The notes beneath the pieces were generated by a model. That model searched no databases. It worked only from the letters and a program-made list of their open reading frames with translations, and was not told the origin of the DNA. Both the position numbers and the translations under genes were made by a program. Positions 25,657 through 33,414 of a stretch of DNA of 45,338 bases are shown one piece after another. The stretch spans positions 1 to 45,338 of the forward strand of contig JANQOA010000232.1 in the NCBI GenBank assembly GCA_028279305.1, written 5' to 3'. The DNA is from Pseudomonadales bacterium. GTDB taxonomy: Bacteria; Pseudomonadota; Gammaproteobacteria; Pseudomonadales; Azotimanducaceae. Each line of letters starts with the position of its first letter. Position 1 is the stretch's first letter.

Positions 25657-26193
25657 TTAATAGTGAATTTCGCAAACTGTATATACCGTTGAAGATTCGC
25701 CCTGCCGGAGGTCCAGAACCCTGGCCGGGCCGCTATCCGCCTGGCGTGGTACCTCAACTTCGTCGTCACGGCTCTTGCCGATCAGGGCGCGGGCGAGCGG
25801 CGCGTCGATGCTGATGTAACCGGGCTGAGTGTCAAACTCGTCAGCGCCGACGATGCGGTAGGTAGCCGTTTCGCCCTGATCGTCGCGTAAGGTCACGCGG
25901 GCGCCGAAGTAGATTTTTGAGCGGTCCGGGGGGTGTTGTTCAACAATCTGCAGCTCGTCGAGACGGCGGCTGAGAAACTGGACGCGGCTGTCGATCTCGC
26001 GCAGCTGGCGCTTGCCGTAAATGTATTCAGCGTTTTCGGAGCGGTCACCTTGGGCGGCAGCCTCGGCAACCTTGCGGGTTACTTCGGGCCGCTTTTCTTT
26101 CCACAGGTACGCTAATTCCGCCTGCAGCCGGTCGTAACCTTGGCGGGTGATGTAGGGTGAGCTTTTTGCTCTGGGCGGACGGTAGCGGCTCAT
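25657..26193 (-). CDS. greB: Transcription elongation factor GreB
   Basis: 178 residues, slightly longer than E. coli GreB (158) because of a C-terminal tail. The N-terminal coiled coil carries the tip motif GDRSENAEYIYGKR, whose acidic residues enter the RNA polymerase secondary channel and stimulate cleavage of backtracked RNA. The IYGKRQLREIDSRVQFLSRRLD stretch is GreB-like. The C-terminal FKBP-like domain is present (VTLRDDQGETATYRIVGADEFD...SIDAPLARALIGKSRDDEVEV). ATG 26193 has no ribosome-binding site and sits in a 14-base palindrome. Confidence 0.95.
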   Translation of the reverse strand: MSRYRPPRAKSSPYITRQGYDRLQAELAYLWKEKRPEVTRKVAEAAAQGDRSENAEYIYGKRQLREIDSRVQFLSRRLDELQIVEQHPPDRSKIYFGARVTLRDDQGETATYRIVGADEFDTQPGYISIDAPLARALIGKSRDDEVEVPRQADSGPARVLDLRQGESSTVYTVCEIHY

Positions 26194-26205
26194 AGCACGT
26201 GCTAT
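26192..26205. promoter_or_regulatory. 14-bp perfect palindrome at the greB start
   Basis: ATAGCACGTGCTAT reads the same on both strands and includes the greB ATG. On the minus strand TAATAT lies just upstream (with TTAAGA 16 bases before it), so transcription could start within a few bases of the ATG. The palindrome would then be an operator over a short or absent leader. Confidence 0.45.
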
Positions 26206-26260
26206 ATTAAACCCCCCGCGCAGTTTCTTAAGCGCAGTTCAGCATTTTTTGGAGACAGGT

Positions 26261-27262
26261 TTGCAGCCACGGTTCGGGGTTTGTTACGACTTCCGCAATC
26301 CTCCGGATTCCGGTATTGCCATGCCGGATCTGTACGCCCAGGCGCTGGAGCAGATCCGCTGGCTGGATGCAGCGGGCCTGGATTTGATCTGGTTTACCGA
26401 ACATCACTTTGTTGATGACGGTTACCTGCCGGCCTGGATTCCGGTTGCCTCGGCCGCAGCGGCGGTTACCCGCCAGGTGCGTTTTTCGTCGGACATCTGC
26501 CTGCTGCCCTTCAGCAATCCGGTGCGCCTGGCGGAAGATCTGGCGGTGCTGGACAATCTCAGCAACGGGCGCGTGGAAGTGGGCCTGGGCATGGGATACG
26601 CGCCCCACGAATTTGCCGGTTTCGGTATTCCACTGGCGCGGCGGGTGTCGCTGATGGATGAGGGGCTGCAGGTGCTGCAACTGGCGTTCAGCGGCGAGTC
26701 CTTTTCCTTTGCCGGCAAACGCTACAATTTTGACAACGTGAAAATCACCCCGGGTTATGTGCAGCCGGGCGGCCCGCCCATGTGGGTGGCTGCCATGTCC
26801 GCAGCCGGGGCCGAACGGGCCGCCCGCTTCAACACCCATTTCCTGCCCCAGGGTGACCGCAGCCAGACTCTGGATGTTTGGCACGCGGAACTGCAGCGCC
26901 TGCAGCAGCCGGCGGCGGAGCGCCGGGTGGGCATTATCAAGGGTGTATTTGTCACCGACGATGTGGAGCGGGACTGGCCACCGGTGCGGGCCGCGGAACG
27001 CTACCGGATCCAGTTGTACCGCAGGTTTTTTGCCGAGAGCCGCACCGATTTTGGTGCCGGTGAACACATTCCCCAGGATTGGGTGGTGGGTGATGTGCAA
27101 CATTGCATCAGCGCCCTGAGCGAATTCATGACCAGCTACGGGTTCACCGACCTGGTGACCTGGGGAATTCCGCCGGGTGTCACTTCTGCTGTCATGCAGG
27201 ATTCTCTGCAGCGTTTTGTCTCCGAGGTAGTGCCGGGCATTCGTCAACGGCTGCAGCCTTGA
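26261..27262 (+). CDS. LLM-class flavin-dependent oxidoreductase (luciferase-like)
   Basis: 333 residues. The TIM-barrel luciferase-like monooxygenase pattern is clear: QIRWLDAAGLDLIWFTEHHFVDDGYLP, VRFSSDICLLPFSNPVRLAEDLAVLDNLSNGRVEVGLGMGYAPHEF, YVQPGGPPMWVAAMS and DWVVGDVQHCISAL. Such enzymes use FMNH2 or F420H2; the substrate is unknown. I chose the TTG start at 26261 because GGAG lies six bases before it; TTG 26249 overlaps that site. The gene diverges from greB with about 67 bases between starts. Confidence 0.88.
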   Translation: MQPRFGVCYDFRNPPDSGIAMPDLYAQALEQIRWLDAAGLDLIWFTEHHFVDDGYLPAWIPVASAAAAVTRQVRFSSDICLLPFSNPVRLAEDLAVLDNLSNGRVEVGLGMGYAPHEFAGFGIPLARRVSLMDEGLQVLQLAFSGESFSFAGKRYNFDNVKITPGYVQPGGPPMWVAAMSAAGAERAARFNTHFLPQGDRSQTLDVWHAELQRLQQPAAERRVGIIKGVFVTDDVERDWPPVRAAERYRIQLYRRFFAESRTDFGAGEHIPQDWVVGDVQHCISALSEFMTSYGFTDLVTWGIPPGVTSAVMQDSLQRFVSEVVPGIRQRLQP

Positions 27263-27287
27263 GCGGGGGAAGACAGCCTTGAGCGGG
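27254..27287. repeat. 14-bp direct repeat at the end of the luciferase-like gene
   Basis: CAGCCTTGAGCGGG occurs at 27254-27267 and 27274-27287, offset 20 bases. The first copy spans the stop codon. It looks like a local duplication and has no clear role. Confidence 0.7.
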
Positions 27288-27346
27288 AACACAGCACATT
27301 CAGGCGGGTCAATAATCGGGTAAGCACTGGAAAGCGGGTCCTGCAG

Positions 27347-28207
27347 GTGAAAGTACGGGTGAGCGGTAGAAACTTCAGCGCCTGGATATTGCTGTTATTT
27401 TGCCTGGCGGCGGCTGCGCCAGGCCGTGCGGCTGCCGCCAACCCGGGCGTGGAATCCGCGCCGCTGCCGGCGCTGCGCACCGCCACGCGCTACCATTGGG
27501 AAGACCGTTTCTCAACGCCCGAGCGGATGAAACTGCGCACCTGGGTGGACGAATACATTGATGCCCTGCAATCGCTGGTGGGGGAACTGCCGTTTACCCT
27601 GCATGTTTATCTGCACCGTTACGACGGCGGCCGCGGGCCGGTGCCCTGGGCGCAAACCCAGCGTTCCAGCCGGCAGGGCGTGCGCCTGTATGTTAATCCC
27701 GGCTTTGCCGCGGACAAGCTGCGTGCGGACTGGACCGCCCCCCACGAGTTGAGTCATCTGATCATCCCCTACCTGGGCCGGCGGCATTCCTGGTTTGCTG
27801 AGGGGTTTGCCAGCTATATGCAGTATCAGGTGATGGTGGCGGCGGGGGTGATTACCCGGGCTGAAGCGGATGCGCGGTACAGGCACCGTTTCGAGCGCGC
27901 GGAAGGCAGGTACGATATGGACGACATGCCGTTTACCGAAGCGGCACCCAGGTTAAGGGAGCAGAGGCAGTTTCCCACCATGTATTGGGGCGGCGCTATC
28001 TATTTCTGGCAGGTGGAGCAGGCGCTGCAGGCAGAGGGCAAAAACCTGGTGCAGGTATTGCGCGGCTATGTGGGCTGCTGCCGCAGTAATACGGATGAGT
28101 TGGATGCGCTGGTGGCGGACCTGGACCGGGTCGCCGGCAGCCGGGTGTTTACAGACACTCTGGCTGAATTCCGCAGCAGCGAAGGTTTCCCGGAGTTTGC
28201 CGACTGA
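27347..28207 (+). CDS. Secreted MA-clan (gluzincin-like) metallopeptidase
   Basis: 286 residues. A signal peptide (ILLLFCLAAAAPGRAAA) is followed by a single catalytic domain. The zinc motif is HELSH, with the third ligand probably the Glu of WFAEGFASYMQYQ about 15 residues later, the peptidase-MA arrangement. The C-terminal TMYWGGAIYFWQVEQAL is also typical of that clan. It is probably a periplasmic or exported peptidase with unknown substrate. The start is GTG 27347 without a strong ribosome site. The stop is three bases from the stop of the convergent His-rich gene. Confidence 0.78.
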   Translation: MKVRVSGRNFSAWILLLFCLAAAAPGRAAAANPGVESAPLPALRTATRYHWEDRFSTPERMKLRTWVDEYIDALQSLVGELPFTLHVYLHRYDGGRGPVPWAQTQRSSRQGVRLYVNPGFAADKLRADWTAPHELSHLIIPYLGRRHSWFAEGFASYMQYQVMVAAGVITRAEADARYRHRFERAEGRYDMDDMPFTEAAPRLREQRQFPTMYWGGAIYFWQVEQALQAEGKNLVQVLRGYVGCCRSNTDELDALVADLDRVAGSRVFTDTLAEFRSSEGFPEFAD

Positions 28208-28210
28208 CGT

Positions 28211-28675
28211 CTACCAGTTACACTCCGCCGCGTCCAGCTCCAACAATACCTCTTCGCCGCTGGCGTCGTAAATGCGCTCAAAACAATCACCGTTGCGGTC
28301 GCGGAACAGGCGCCGGCTGACGGCCCCCTGATCCCGGGTTTGATAACGGGGCTCGGTGCGGATGGTGCGGCTGCCGCGCACAACGTAGCGGTCGTGCCCG
28401 TGGTAGTGATCCCGGTGGTTGTAATACGCGTGGGTAAACAGGGAACCCAGGATCAGACCACCCGCCAGGTAAGCTGCATCGTTATTGTGGCGGCGGTGGT
28501 GACGCCGGTAGCCATGGCGGTAGCCGTGCCGGTAACCGCGGTGATAGCCGTGGCCGCGGTGATGATAACCGCCGTAATATCCGTGCCCGTGGTAGCCGCT
28601 GGCCTCGGCAGGGCTGCTGAAACCGGTTGCGAGCGCTACGGCGCCGCTCAACATCAGAACTTTCAAAACGGACAT
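28211..28675 (-). CDS. Secreted His/Tyr/Gly-rich protein
   Basis: 154 residues. A signal peptide (LKVLMLSGAVALATGFSSPAEA) precedes a low-complexity HGHGYYGGYHHRGHGYHRGY tract with repeated RHGY units up to about residue 62. A short hydrophobic patch (AAYLAGGLILGSLF) and a more ordered C-terminus (FRDRNGDCFERIYDASGEEVLLELDAAECNW) with two cysteines follow. The His tract could bind metal ions. ATG 28675 has an excellent AGGAGGT site; the longer frame is rejected. No function is known to me. Confidence 0.75.
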   Translation of the reverse strand: MSVLKVLMLSGAVALATGFSSPAEASGYHGHGYYGGYHHRGHGYHRGYRHGYRHGYRRHHRRHNNDAAYLAGGLILGSLFTHAYYNHRDHYHGHDRYVVRGSRTIRTEPRYQTRDQGAVSRRLFRDRNGDCFERIYDASGEEVLLELDAAECNW

Positions 28676-28756
28676 CAGACACCTCCTACTGCAACACAAA
28701 CGTGAATGATCTCAGGGTCCAAGGTAACAGGCGCGCCTGAACCCAATATGAATGGT

Positions 28757-29752
28757 TCAACCCAGCAGGGTGCGCAACTGCGCAGCGTTGCCGGCCAGAC
28801 CGTGCTCGGTGATTATGCCGGTGACCAGGGCGTTGGGGGTGACATCAAAAGCCGGGTTATAGACGGCAACGTCAGCCGCATGCTCTAACAGCACTTCTTC
28901 GCGGCCGCGCTGTTCGATTTCAACCAGCTCGCCGCTGGCGGTGCCGGCGTCAAAAGTGGAAGACGGGCAGGCCACATAAAACGGCACGTTGTAATGACGG
29001 CACAGCACCGCCAGGTTCAACGTGCCGATCTTATTCACCACATCGCCGTTGGCGGTGACCCGGTCGGTGCCGACAATAACCAGGTCCACCCGGCCTTGTG
29101 ACATCAGGCTGGCTGCCATGTTGTCGCAGATCAGGGTGACGTCGATGCCGGCCTGGTCCAATTCCCAGGCGGTCAGGCGGGCGCCTTGAAACAGCGGCCT
29201 CGTTTCGTCCACGTAAACATGAAAGCGCACGCCGGCGAAGTGCTGGTGGTACATCGGCGCGGTGGCGGTGCCGAGCCGCGACACCGCCAGCGAGCCTGCG
29301 TTGCAATGGGTGAGGATGTTGCTGCCGGCTTTAATCAGCGGTGCGCCGTGGGCGCCCAGGCGCTGGCAGATGTCCAGATCCTCAGCGTGGATTGCTTGAG
29401 CTTCGCGGACCAGCACGCCGTAGTCAGGGTCTGCTGCGGCAGCCAGCAGCCGCTGCACGGCCCAGGCCAGGTTAACCGCGGTGGGGCGGGCGGAGATCAG
29501 ATAGTCGGCGTTAGTCTGCAGGGTGGCGTGGAACTGTGCTGCCGGCACATCGCGCATGGATTGGGCCAGGGCATAAGCGGCGGCGATGCCGATGGCCGGG
29601 GCGCCGCGCACCGCCAGGGTTTTGATGGCATGCCATGCTGCGTTGATGTCCTCGATATGCAGGTATTCAACTTTGCCCGGCAGCACGCGCTGGTCGAGCA
29701 ATTGCAACTGGCCGTTCCGCCAGCGCAGGGTGTCCGGCAGGGCCGGGTTCAT
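28757..29752 (-). CDS. mtnA: S-methyl-5-thioribose-1-phosphate isomerase
   Basis: 331 residues, the normal length. It converts methylthioribose-1-phosphate to methylthioribulose-1-phosphate. Family motifs include TLAVRGAPAIGIAAAYALAQSM, ILTHCNAGSLAV (catalytic Cys about 150), ICDNMAASLM, VIVGTDRVTANGDVVNKIGT (catalytic Asp about 230) and VYNPAFDVTPNALVTGIITE. The 5-deoxyribose-1-phosphate analogue is a known alternative substrate for this family. ATG 29752 overlaps the aldolase stop by 4 bases. No mtnC, mtnD, mtnK or mtnP is visible in the window. Confidence 0.95.
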   Translation of the reverse strand: MNPALPDTLRWRNGQLQLLDQRVLPGKVEYLHIEDINAAWHAIKTLAVRGAPAIGIAAAYALAQSMRDVPAAQFHATLQTNADYLISARPTAVNLAWAVQRLLAAAADPDYGVLVREAQAIHAEDLDICQRLGAHGAPLIKAGSNILTHCNAGSLAVSRLGTATAPMYHQHFAGVRFHVYVDETRPLFQGARLTAWELDQAGIDVTLICDNMAASLMSQGRVDLVIVGTDRVTANGDVVNKIGTLNLAVLCRHYNVPFYVACPSSTFDAGTASGELVEIEQRGREEVLLEHAADVAVYNPAFDVTPNALVTGIITEHGLAGNAAQLRTLLG

Positions 29753-30423
29753 AACAGCGCCAGGGTTCTGGTTTTAGCCAGATAGCTCAACAACAGGCCG
29801 CCGCAGTCCCGCGCGTTGTGGGCCAGGGCAAAAATGCCGTCCTCGTGGCCGGCGGTGGCAAATACCAGCGGCCTGCTCTGGTTGTCCTGCAACAGGCGGT
29901 TCACCGCGTCCGCCATGGCGGGGGAGCCGTAGGGTACTTCCGCCGGCGTGGCGGGCAGCCCCAACTGCTCCCGGCGCTGCCAGATTTCCGAGCTGTGGAT
30001 ATGAAATACAAAGCGGATGTTGGGGTCCGCGCTGTAGATCATGGCATGGGTGATGGTTTCGGACGACGGCGGCTCGGTGCCTTCCGCTTCAATCCAGAAG
30101 CGTTGCAGGTTGCAATGGGTTACCCGCACCAGGTGCTCCGGCTCTAAGCTGGGGCTGCCGCTGGTCTGACTGGCGGTGATGACAAAACTGTCCTGGGGGC
30201 GGGCACTGAGGTTGCCGTAGGCAAAACCGTCGTACAGGTCCGGCTGCTGGCCGATCAATTTCAGGCTGTGCAGGATGGAGCGCCAGGCTGAAAGTTCAGC
30301 AGTGCACTCCGGGGGTGCGGCGGGACCCTCCGGGGGTTTGAGTTCATAAGCGAACTGAATAGTACCTTCCTGACTGGCCTCTGCGTCGTTGTGCGCGGTT
30401 TGGCTGGCGGTGCTGTCGGACAC
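29749..30423 (-). CDS. Class II aldolase/adducin family protein, next to mtnA
   Basis: 224 residues. The class II aldolase metal and phosphate motifs are visible: GFAYGNLSARPQDSFVITASQTSG, PSSETITHAMIYSADPNIRFVFHIHSSEIW (acidic residue and two His ligands) and AGHEDGIFALAHNARDCGG (third His). It could be MtnB (methylthioribulose-1-phosphate dehydratase) or an Ald2-type methylthioribulose/deoxyribulose-1-phosphate aldolase; the C-terminal motif is unlike typical MtnB. An N-terminal extension of about 35 residues is polar and probably disordered. The start is GTG 30423 with CAGGGGAA eight bases upstream. It is coupled to mtnA by a 4-base overlap. Confidence 0.8.
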   Translation of the reverse strand: MSDSTASQTAHNDAEASQEGTIQFAYELKPPEGPAAPPECTAELSAWRSILHSLKLIGQQPDLYDGFAYGNLSARPQDSFVITASQTSGSPSLEPEHLVRVTHCNLQRFWIEAEGTEPPSSETITHAMIYSADPNIRFVFHIHSSEIWQRREQLGLPATPAEVPYGSPAMADAVNRLLQDNQSRPLVFATAGHEDGIFALAHNARDCGGLLLSYLAKTRTLALL

Positions 30424-30437
30424 AACTGGATTCCCCT

Positions 30438-30453
30438 GCTAGATGCTTCTAGC
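30438..30453. promoter_or_regulatory. 16-bp inverted repeat in the aldolase/TauD intergenic region
   Basis: GCTAGATGCTTCTAGC has perfect 6-base arms with a 4-base centre, and ATGCTT recurs just to its right. It lies 15-30 bases from the aldolase start in the 82-base divergent gap, so it is a candidate operator for one or both genes. Confidence 0.5.
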
Positions 30454-30505
30454 ATGCTTGCAACGCGTTTATTCTGACACAAATAGAGGGAGCGGAAGGC
30501 GAAAC

Positions 30506-31342
30506 ATGGGCGGCAAGTTGAATATCCGTAAGGCGGCGGGTGCCCTGGGTGCATATGTCAGCGGCGCTGACCTGGCGGCAATTGCGGAATCTGACGCGCT
30601 GTTCAGCCAGGTCAGGTCAGCAGTGTTGGCCCACGAGGTGATTTTTCTGCGCGACCAGGCGGTGCCGCCCCAGGCGTTCCAGGCGTTTGCGCGTTGCTTC
30701 GGCGAGGTCCTGGAACACCCGGCGTACGGTACGGTCCCCGGTGCGCCGGATGTGCAGGTGCTGGAAAGCACCGAGGAAAAACCGTCAAAAATTGAAGCCT
30801 GGCATTCGGACATGACATTCAGCCGCACGCCGCCTTCGTTTACCATTCTGCACGGCAAAATTATTCCCGAATACGGCGGTGATACCCTGTGGGCCAGTGC
30901 CACCAGCGCTTACGAACAGCTGTCCGAACCGCTGCGCGGTTTCCTCGACGGTTTGCAGGCGGTGCATGATTTCCGCCACGGATTCCGTGAAAGTTTGCGC
31001 GAGGAAGGGGGTGAAGCCAGGCTGGCGGGGGCGATCGAGGCGAACCCGCCGGTGGCACACCCGCTGGTGCGCACGCACCCGGAAACCGGAAAAAAAGCGC
31101 TGTATGTGAACCCGCTGTTCACCACGCTGATAAAGGACCTGCAGGCTTTTGAGAGCCGCCACCTGCTGGACTTTTTGTGCCGGCATATCGTCACCGAAGA
31201 GTTTACAGTGAGATTGAATTGGCAGCCGGAAACCGTGGTGATCTGGGATAATCGCTCCACCCAGCACAAGCCGGTGAATGACTTTTTTCCACAACACCGT
31301 CAGTTGCACCGGGTAACCATCACCGGGGACCGTCCGGTTTAG
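30506..31342 (+). CDS. TauD/TfdA-family Fe(II)/2-oxoglutarate dioxygenase
   Basis: 278 residues. The iron ligands are His100 and Asp102 in WHSDMTF and His254 in WDNRSTQHKP. The 2-oxoglutarate-binding Arg is near QLHRVTI. The N-terminal IRKAAGALGAYVSGADLAAI matches the family start. Members hydroxylate taurine, alkyl sulfates, phenoxyacids or other small acids. Without a transporter or sulfur genes beside it the substrate is unknown. ATG 30506 has GGAAGGCGAAAC before it; the frame upstream is rejected. Confidence 0.92.
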   Translation: MGGKLNIRKAAGALGAYVSGADLAAIAESDALFSQVRSAVLAHEVIFLRDQAVPPQAFQAFARCFGEVLEHPAYGTVPGAPDVQVLESTEEKPSKIEAWHSDMTFSRTPPSFTILHGKIIPEYGGDTLWASATSAYEQLSEPLRGFLDGLQAVHDFRHGFRESLREEGGEARLAGAIEANPPVAHPLVRTHPETGKKALYVNPLFTTLIKDLQAFESRHLLDFLCRHIVTEEFTVRLNWQPETVVIWDNRSTQHKPVNDFFPQHRQLHRVTITGDRPV

Positions 31343-31368
31343 ACGGCTTTCGGATGTCAAACGCGACA

Positions 31369-31393
31369 TAAAGTATTGTAAATTGATACTTTA
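31369..31393. promoter_or_regulatory. Inverted repeat upstream of the LplT-PlsC gene
   Basis: TAAAGTAT (31369-31376) and ATACTTTA (31386-31393) are perfect 8-base complements around nine AT-rich bases. The repeat lies in a strikingly AT-rich pocket after the TauD gene and before the leader ORF. It could be an operator or a stem in the leader; I see no convincing sigma-70 hexamers. Confidence 0.5.
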
Positions 31394-31411
31394 AGGAAAA
31401 AGATATCAACA

Positions 31412-31468
31412 ATGGTGGCTTTGAAAGATCCTTTGCGCATTCTTGAAGCCAGGAGATCCGCGGCATGA
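31412..31468 (+). CDS. Possible 18-residue leader peptide before the LplT-PlsC gene
   Basis: ATG 31412 opens a frame for MVALKDPLRILEARRSAA whose TGA overlaps the ATG of the next gene (31465-31468). The AAGGA upstream is 14 bases away, so its own ribosome site is poor. The overlap would couple translation if it is used. It carries the main gene's AGGAG site within its coding sequence. Confidence 0.3.
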   Translation: MVALKDPLRILEARRSAA

Positions 31469-33348
31469 GCGCAACCGAAACCACCTCCCAATTCAGTTTG
31501 CTGGGTCAGCGGCGTTTTGCCGGGCTGTTTCACACGCAGTTTCTGGGCGCGTTTAACGACAATCTGTTCAAAGCTGCCTTGTCGCTGATTTTTGTCTACA
31601 GCGGCCTGATTGCCGCGGATGTTACGGATACCTTTGTCAACGCCGCCGCGGGGCTGTTCATCCTGCCGTTTTTCCTGTTTTCAGCCACCGCCGGCCAATT
31701 GGCGGACAAGTACGAAAAGTCCCGGCTGGTGCGGATCATCAAAATCATGGAAATCGTCATTGCCCTGTGCGGCGGCATAGCGGTATATCTGCAGAGCGTC
31801 TACGGCATGCTGGCGGTGCTGTTTCTGCTCGGTGTGCAGTCTACCTTTTTCGGCCCGCTGAAATACTCCATCCTGCCGCAGCAGCTGCATGAATCGGAGC
31901 TGGTCGGCGGCAACGCGCAGATCGAGATGGGCACCTTTGTCTCCATCCTGCTGGGCACCATCGCCGGTGGAGTGGTGGCGACCCAGGCGGATGTGAATAT
32001 GTGGCTGACGGTACTGGTGGTGGGCATAGCCGGGCTGGGTTACTTTGCCAGCCGTTTTATTCCCGAATGTCCGGCCACGGCGGGAGATCTGCGCATTGAC
32101 TGGAACCCGGTGCGGGCCACCTGGGATATGATCAGGTCCGCCCGCGGCAATCACGCGGTGTTTTTATCCATCCTCGGCATTTCCTGGTTCTGGCTGCTGG
32201 GTTCCGTGGTGCTGGCGCAGATACCGAACCTGACAAAAGTTTATCTCGGCGGCGGCCCCACCGTGGTTACGCTGATCCTGGCCACCTTCACCATTGCAGT
32301 GGCGTTAGGTTCACTGATGTGCGAACGCCTCTCGGGGCAGAAGATTGAGCTTGGCATCGTGCCGCTGGGGGCGTTGGGCTTGAGCCTGGCCGGCATCGAC
32401 CTGTACTTTGCGATCAACAACCTGAACGTGGCCGGCACGGTCAACTGGCTGGAATTTGCCGCCGCTGACGGCGCCTGGCGGATACTGCTGGACATGGGAT
32501 TAATCGGGTTTTTCGGCGGCCTCTTTATTGTGCCGTTGTACGCCCTGATTCAGACCCGTACCGAAGCCGGACAAAGGGCCCGCATTATTGCCGTCAACAA
32601 TGTGCTGAACGCGGTTTTCATGGTGGTCGGCGCGGTGCTGGCAATTGTCTGCCTGGGGGTTGCGGGCATGGCCATCCCGGACTTTCTGCTGATGGTCATC
32701 CTCATGAACATAGCGGTGTCCGCTTTTGTATTCCAGCAGGTGCCGGAATTTGCCATGCGCTTTCTGATCTGGATGCTCAGCCACACCATGTACCGGGTGC
32801 AGCATGATGGCCTGGAGCAGATCCCGGACGAGGGAGCGGCGGTGATTGTCTGCAACCACGTGACCTTTGTGGATGCGCTGTTGCTGGCGGGGGCGGTACG
32901 GCGGCCGATCCGTTTTGTCATGTTCAAACCCATCTACGACATACCGGTGCTGAACTTTGTCTTCCGGGTCGGCGGGGCCATTCCCATTCAGTCGGAAAAA
33001 GAAGACAAGGCGGCATACGACGCAGCTTTTGCACGCATCAGGGATACCCTTGCGGACGGTGAACTGGTGTGCATCTTCCCCGAAGGTGCGCTGACCCGGG
33101 ACGGTGAAATTGCCCGTTTCAGAAAAGGCGTGGAACGCATCGTGGAGGAAAGCCCGGTGCCGGTGGTGCCCATGGCCCTGCAGGGTCTGTGGGGCAGCTT
33201 TTTCAGCCACTCCGGGGGTGTATTTAAAAACCCCAGCCGTTTCTGGAGCCGGGTGTGGGTGCGGGCCGGTAAAATGGTGGCGCCGGCGGAAGTCAGCGCG
33301 GCACGGCTGCAGACTGAAGTGGAACTGCTGCGCGGCGACCTCGCTTAA
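31465..33348 (+). CDS. LplT-PlsC fusion: MFS lysophospholipid transporter/acyltransferase
   Basis: 627 residues. Residues 1 to about 420 are an MFS transporter of the LplT type (FHTQFLGAFNDNLFKAAL, GQLADKYEKSRLVR, and about 12 membrane segments). The C-terminal part is a 1-acylglycerol-3-phosphate acyltransferase, with the catalytic NHVTFVD (His465, Asp470) and the later FPEGALTR. Together they would flip lysophospholipid inward and re-acylate it. The acyl-ACP synthetase domain of the three-domain Aas type is absent. ATG 31465 follows AGGAG by nine bases. A terminator-like structure follows. Confidence 0.93.
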   Translation: MSATETTSQFSLLGQRRFAGLFHTQFLGAFNDNLFKAALSLIFVYSGLIAADVTDTFVNAAAGLFILPFFLFSATAGQLADKYEKSRLVRIIKIMEIVIALCGGIAVYLQSVYGMLAVLFLLGVQSTFFGPLKYSILPQQLHESELVGGNAQIEMGTFVSILLGTIAGGVVATQADVNMWLTVLVVGIAGLGYFASRFIPECPATAGDLRIDWNPVRATWDMIRSARGNHAVFLSILGISWFWLLGSVVLAQIPNLTKVYLGGGPTVVTLILATFTIAVALGSLMCERLSGQKIELGIVPLGALGLSLAGIDLYFAINNLNVAGTVNWLEFAAADGAWRILLDMGLIGFFGGLFIVPLYALIQTRTEAGQRARIIAVNNVLNAVFMVVGAVLAIVCLGVAGMAIPDFLLMVILMNIAVSAFVFQQVPEFAMRFLIWMLSHTMYRVQHDGLEQIPDEGAAVIVCNHVTFVDALLLAGAVRRPIRFVMFKPIYDIPVLNFVFRVGGAIPIQSEKEDKAAYDAAFARIRDTLADGELVCIFPEGALTRDGEIARFRKGVERIVEESPVPVVPMALQGLWGSFFSHSGGVFKNPSRFWSRVWVRAGKMVAPAEVSAARLQTEVELLRGDLA

Positions 33349-33361
33349 GCCGCAAGCCAGC

Positions 33362-33390
33362 GCGGGGTTCCCCGCTTTAAGCGGGGGTTT
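33362..33390 (+). terminator. Three-arm terminator/attenuator-like hairpin
   Basis: GCGGGG (33362-33367), CCCCGC (33370-33375) and GCGGGG (33381-33386) can pair in two mutually exclusive ways. The second stem, extended by TT/AA, is followed by GTTT. The second stem works as an intrinsic terminator for the LplT-PlsC gene. It is also 3' of the convergent peroxidase gene. Confidence 0.65.
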
Positions 33391-33414
33391 CAGTTCAAGG
33401 GTTGACCGGACGCC

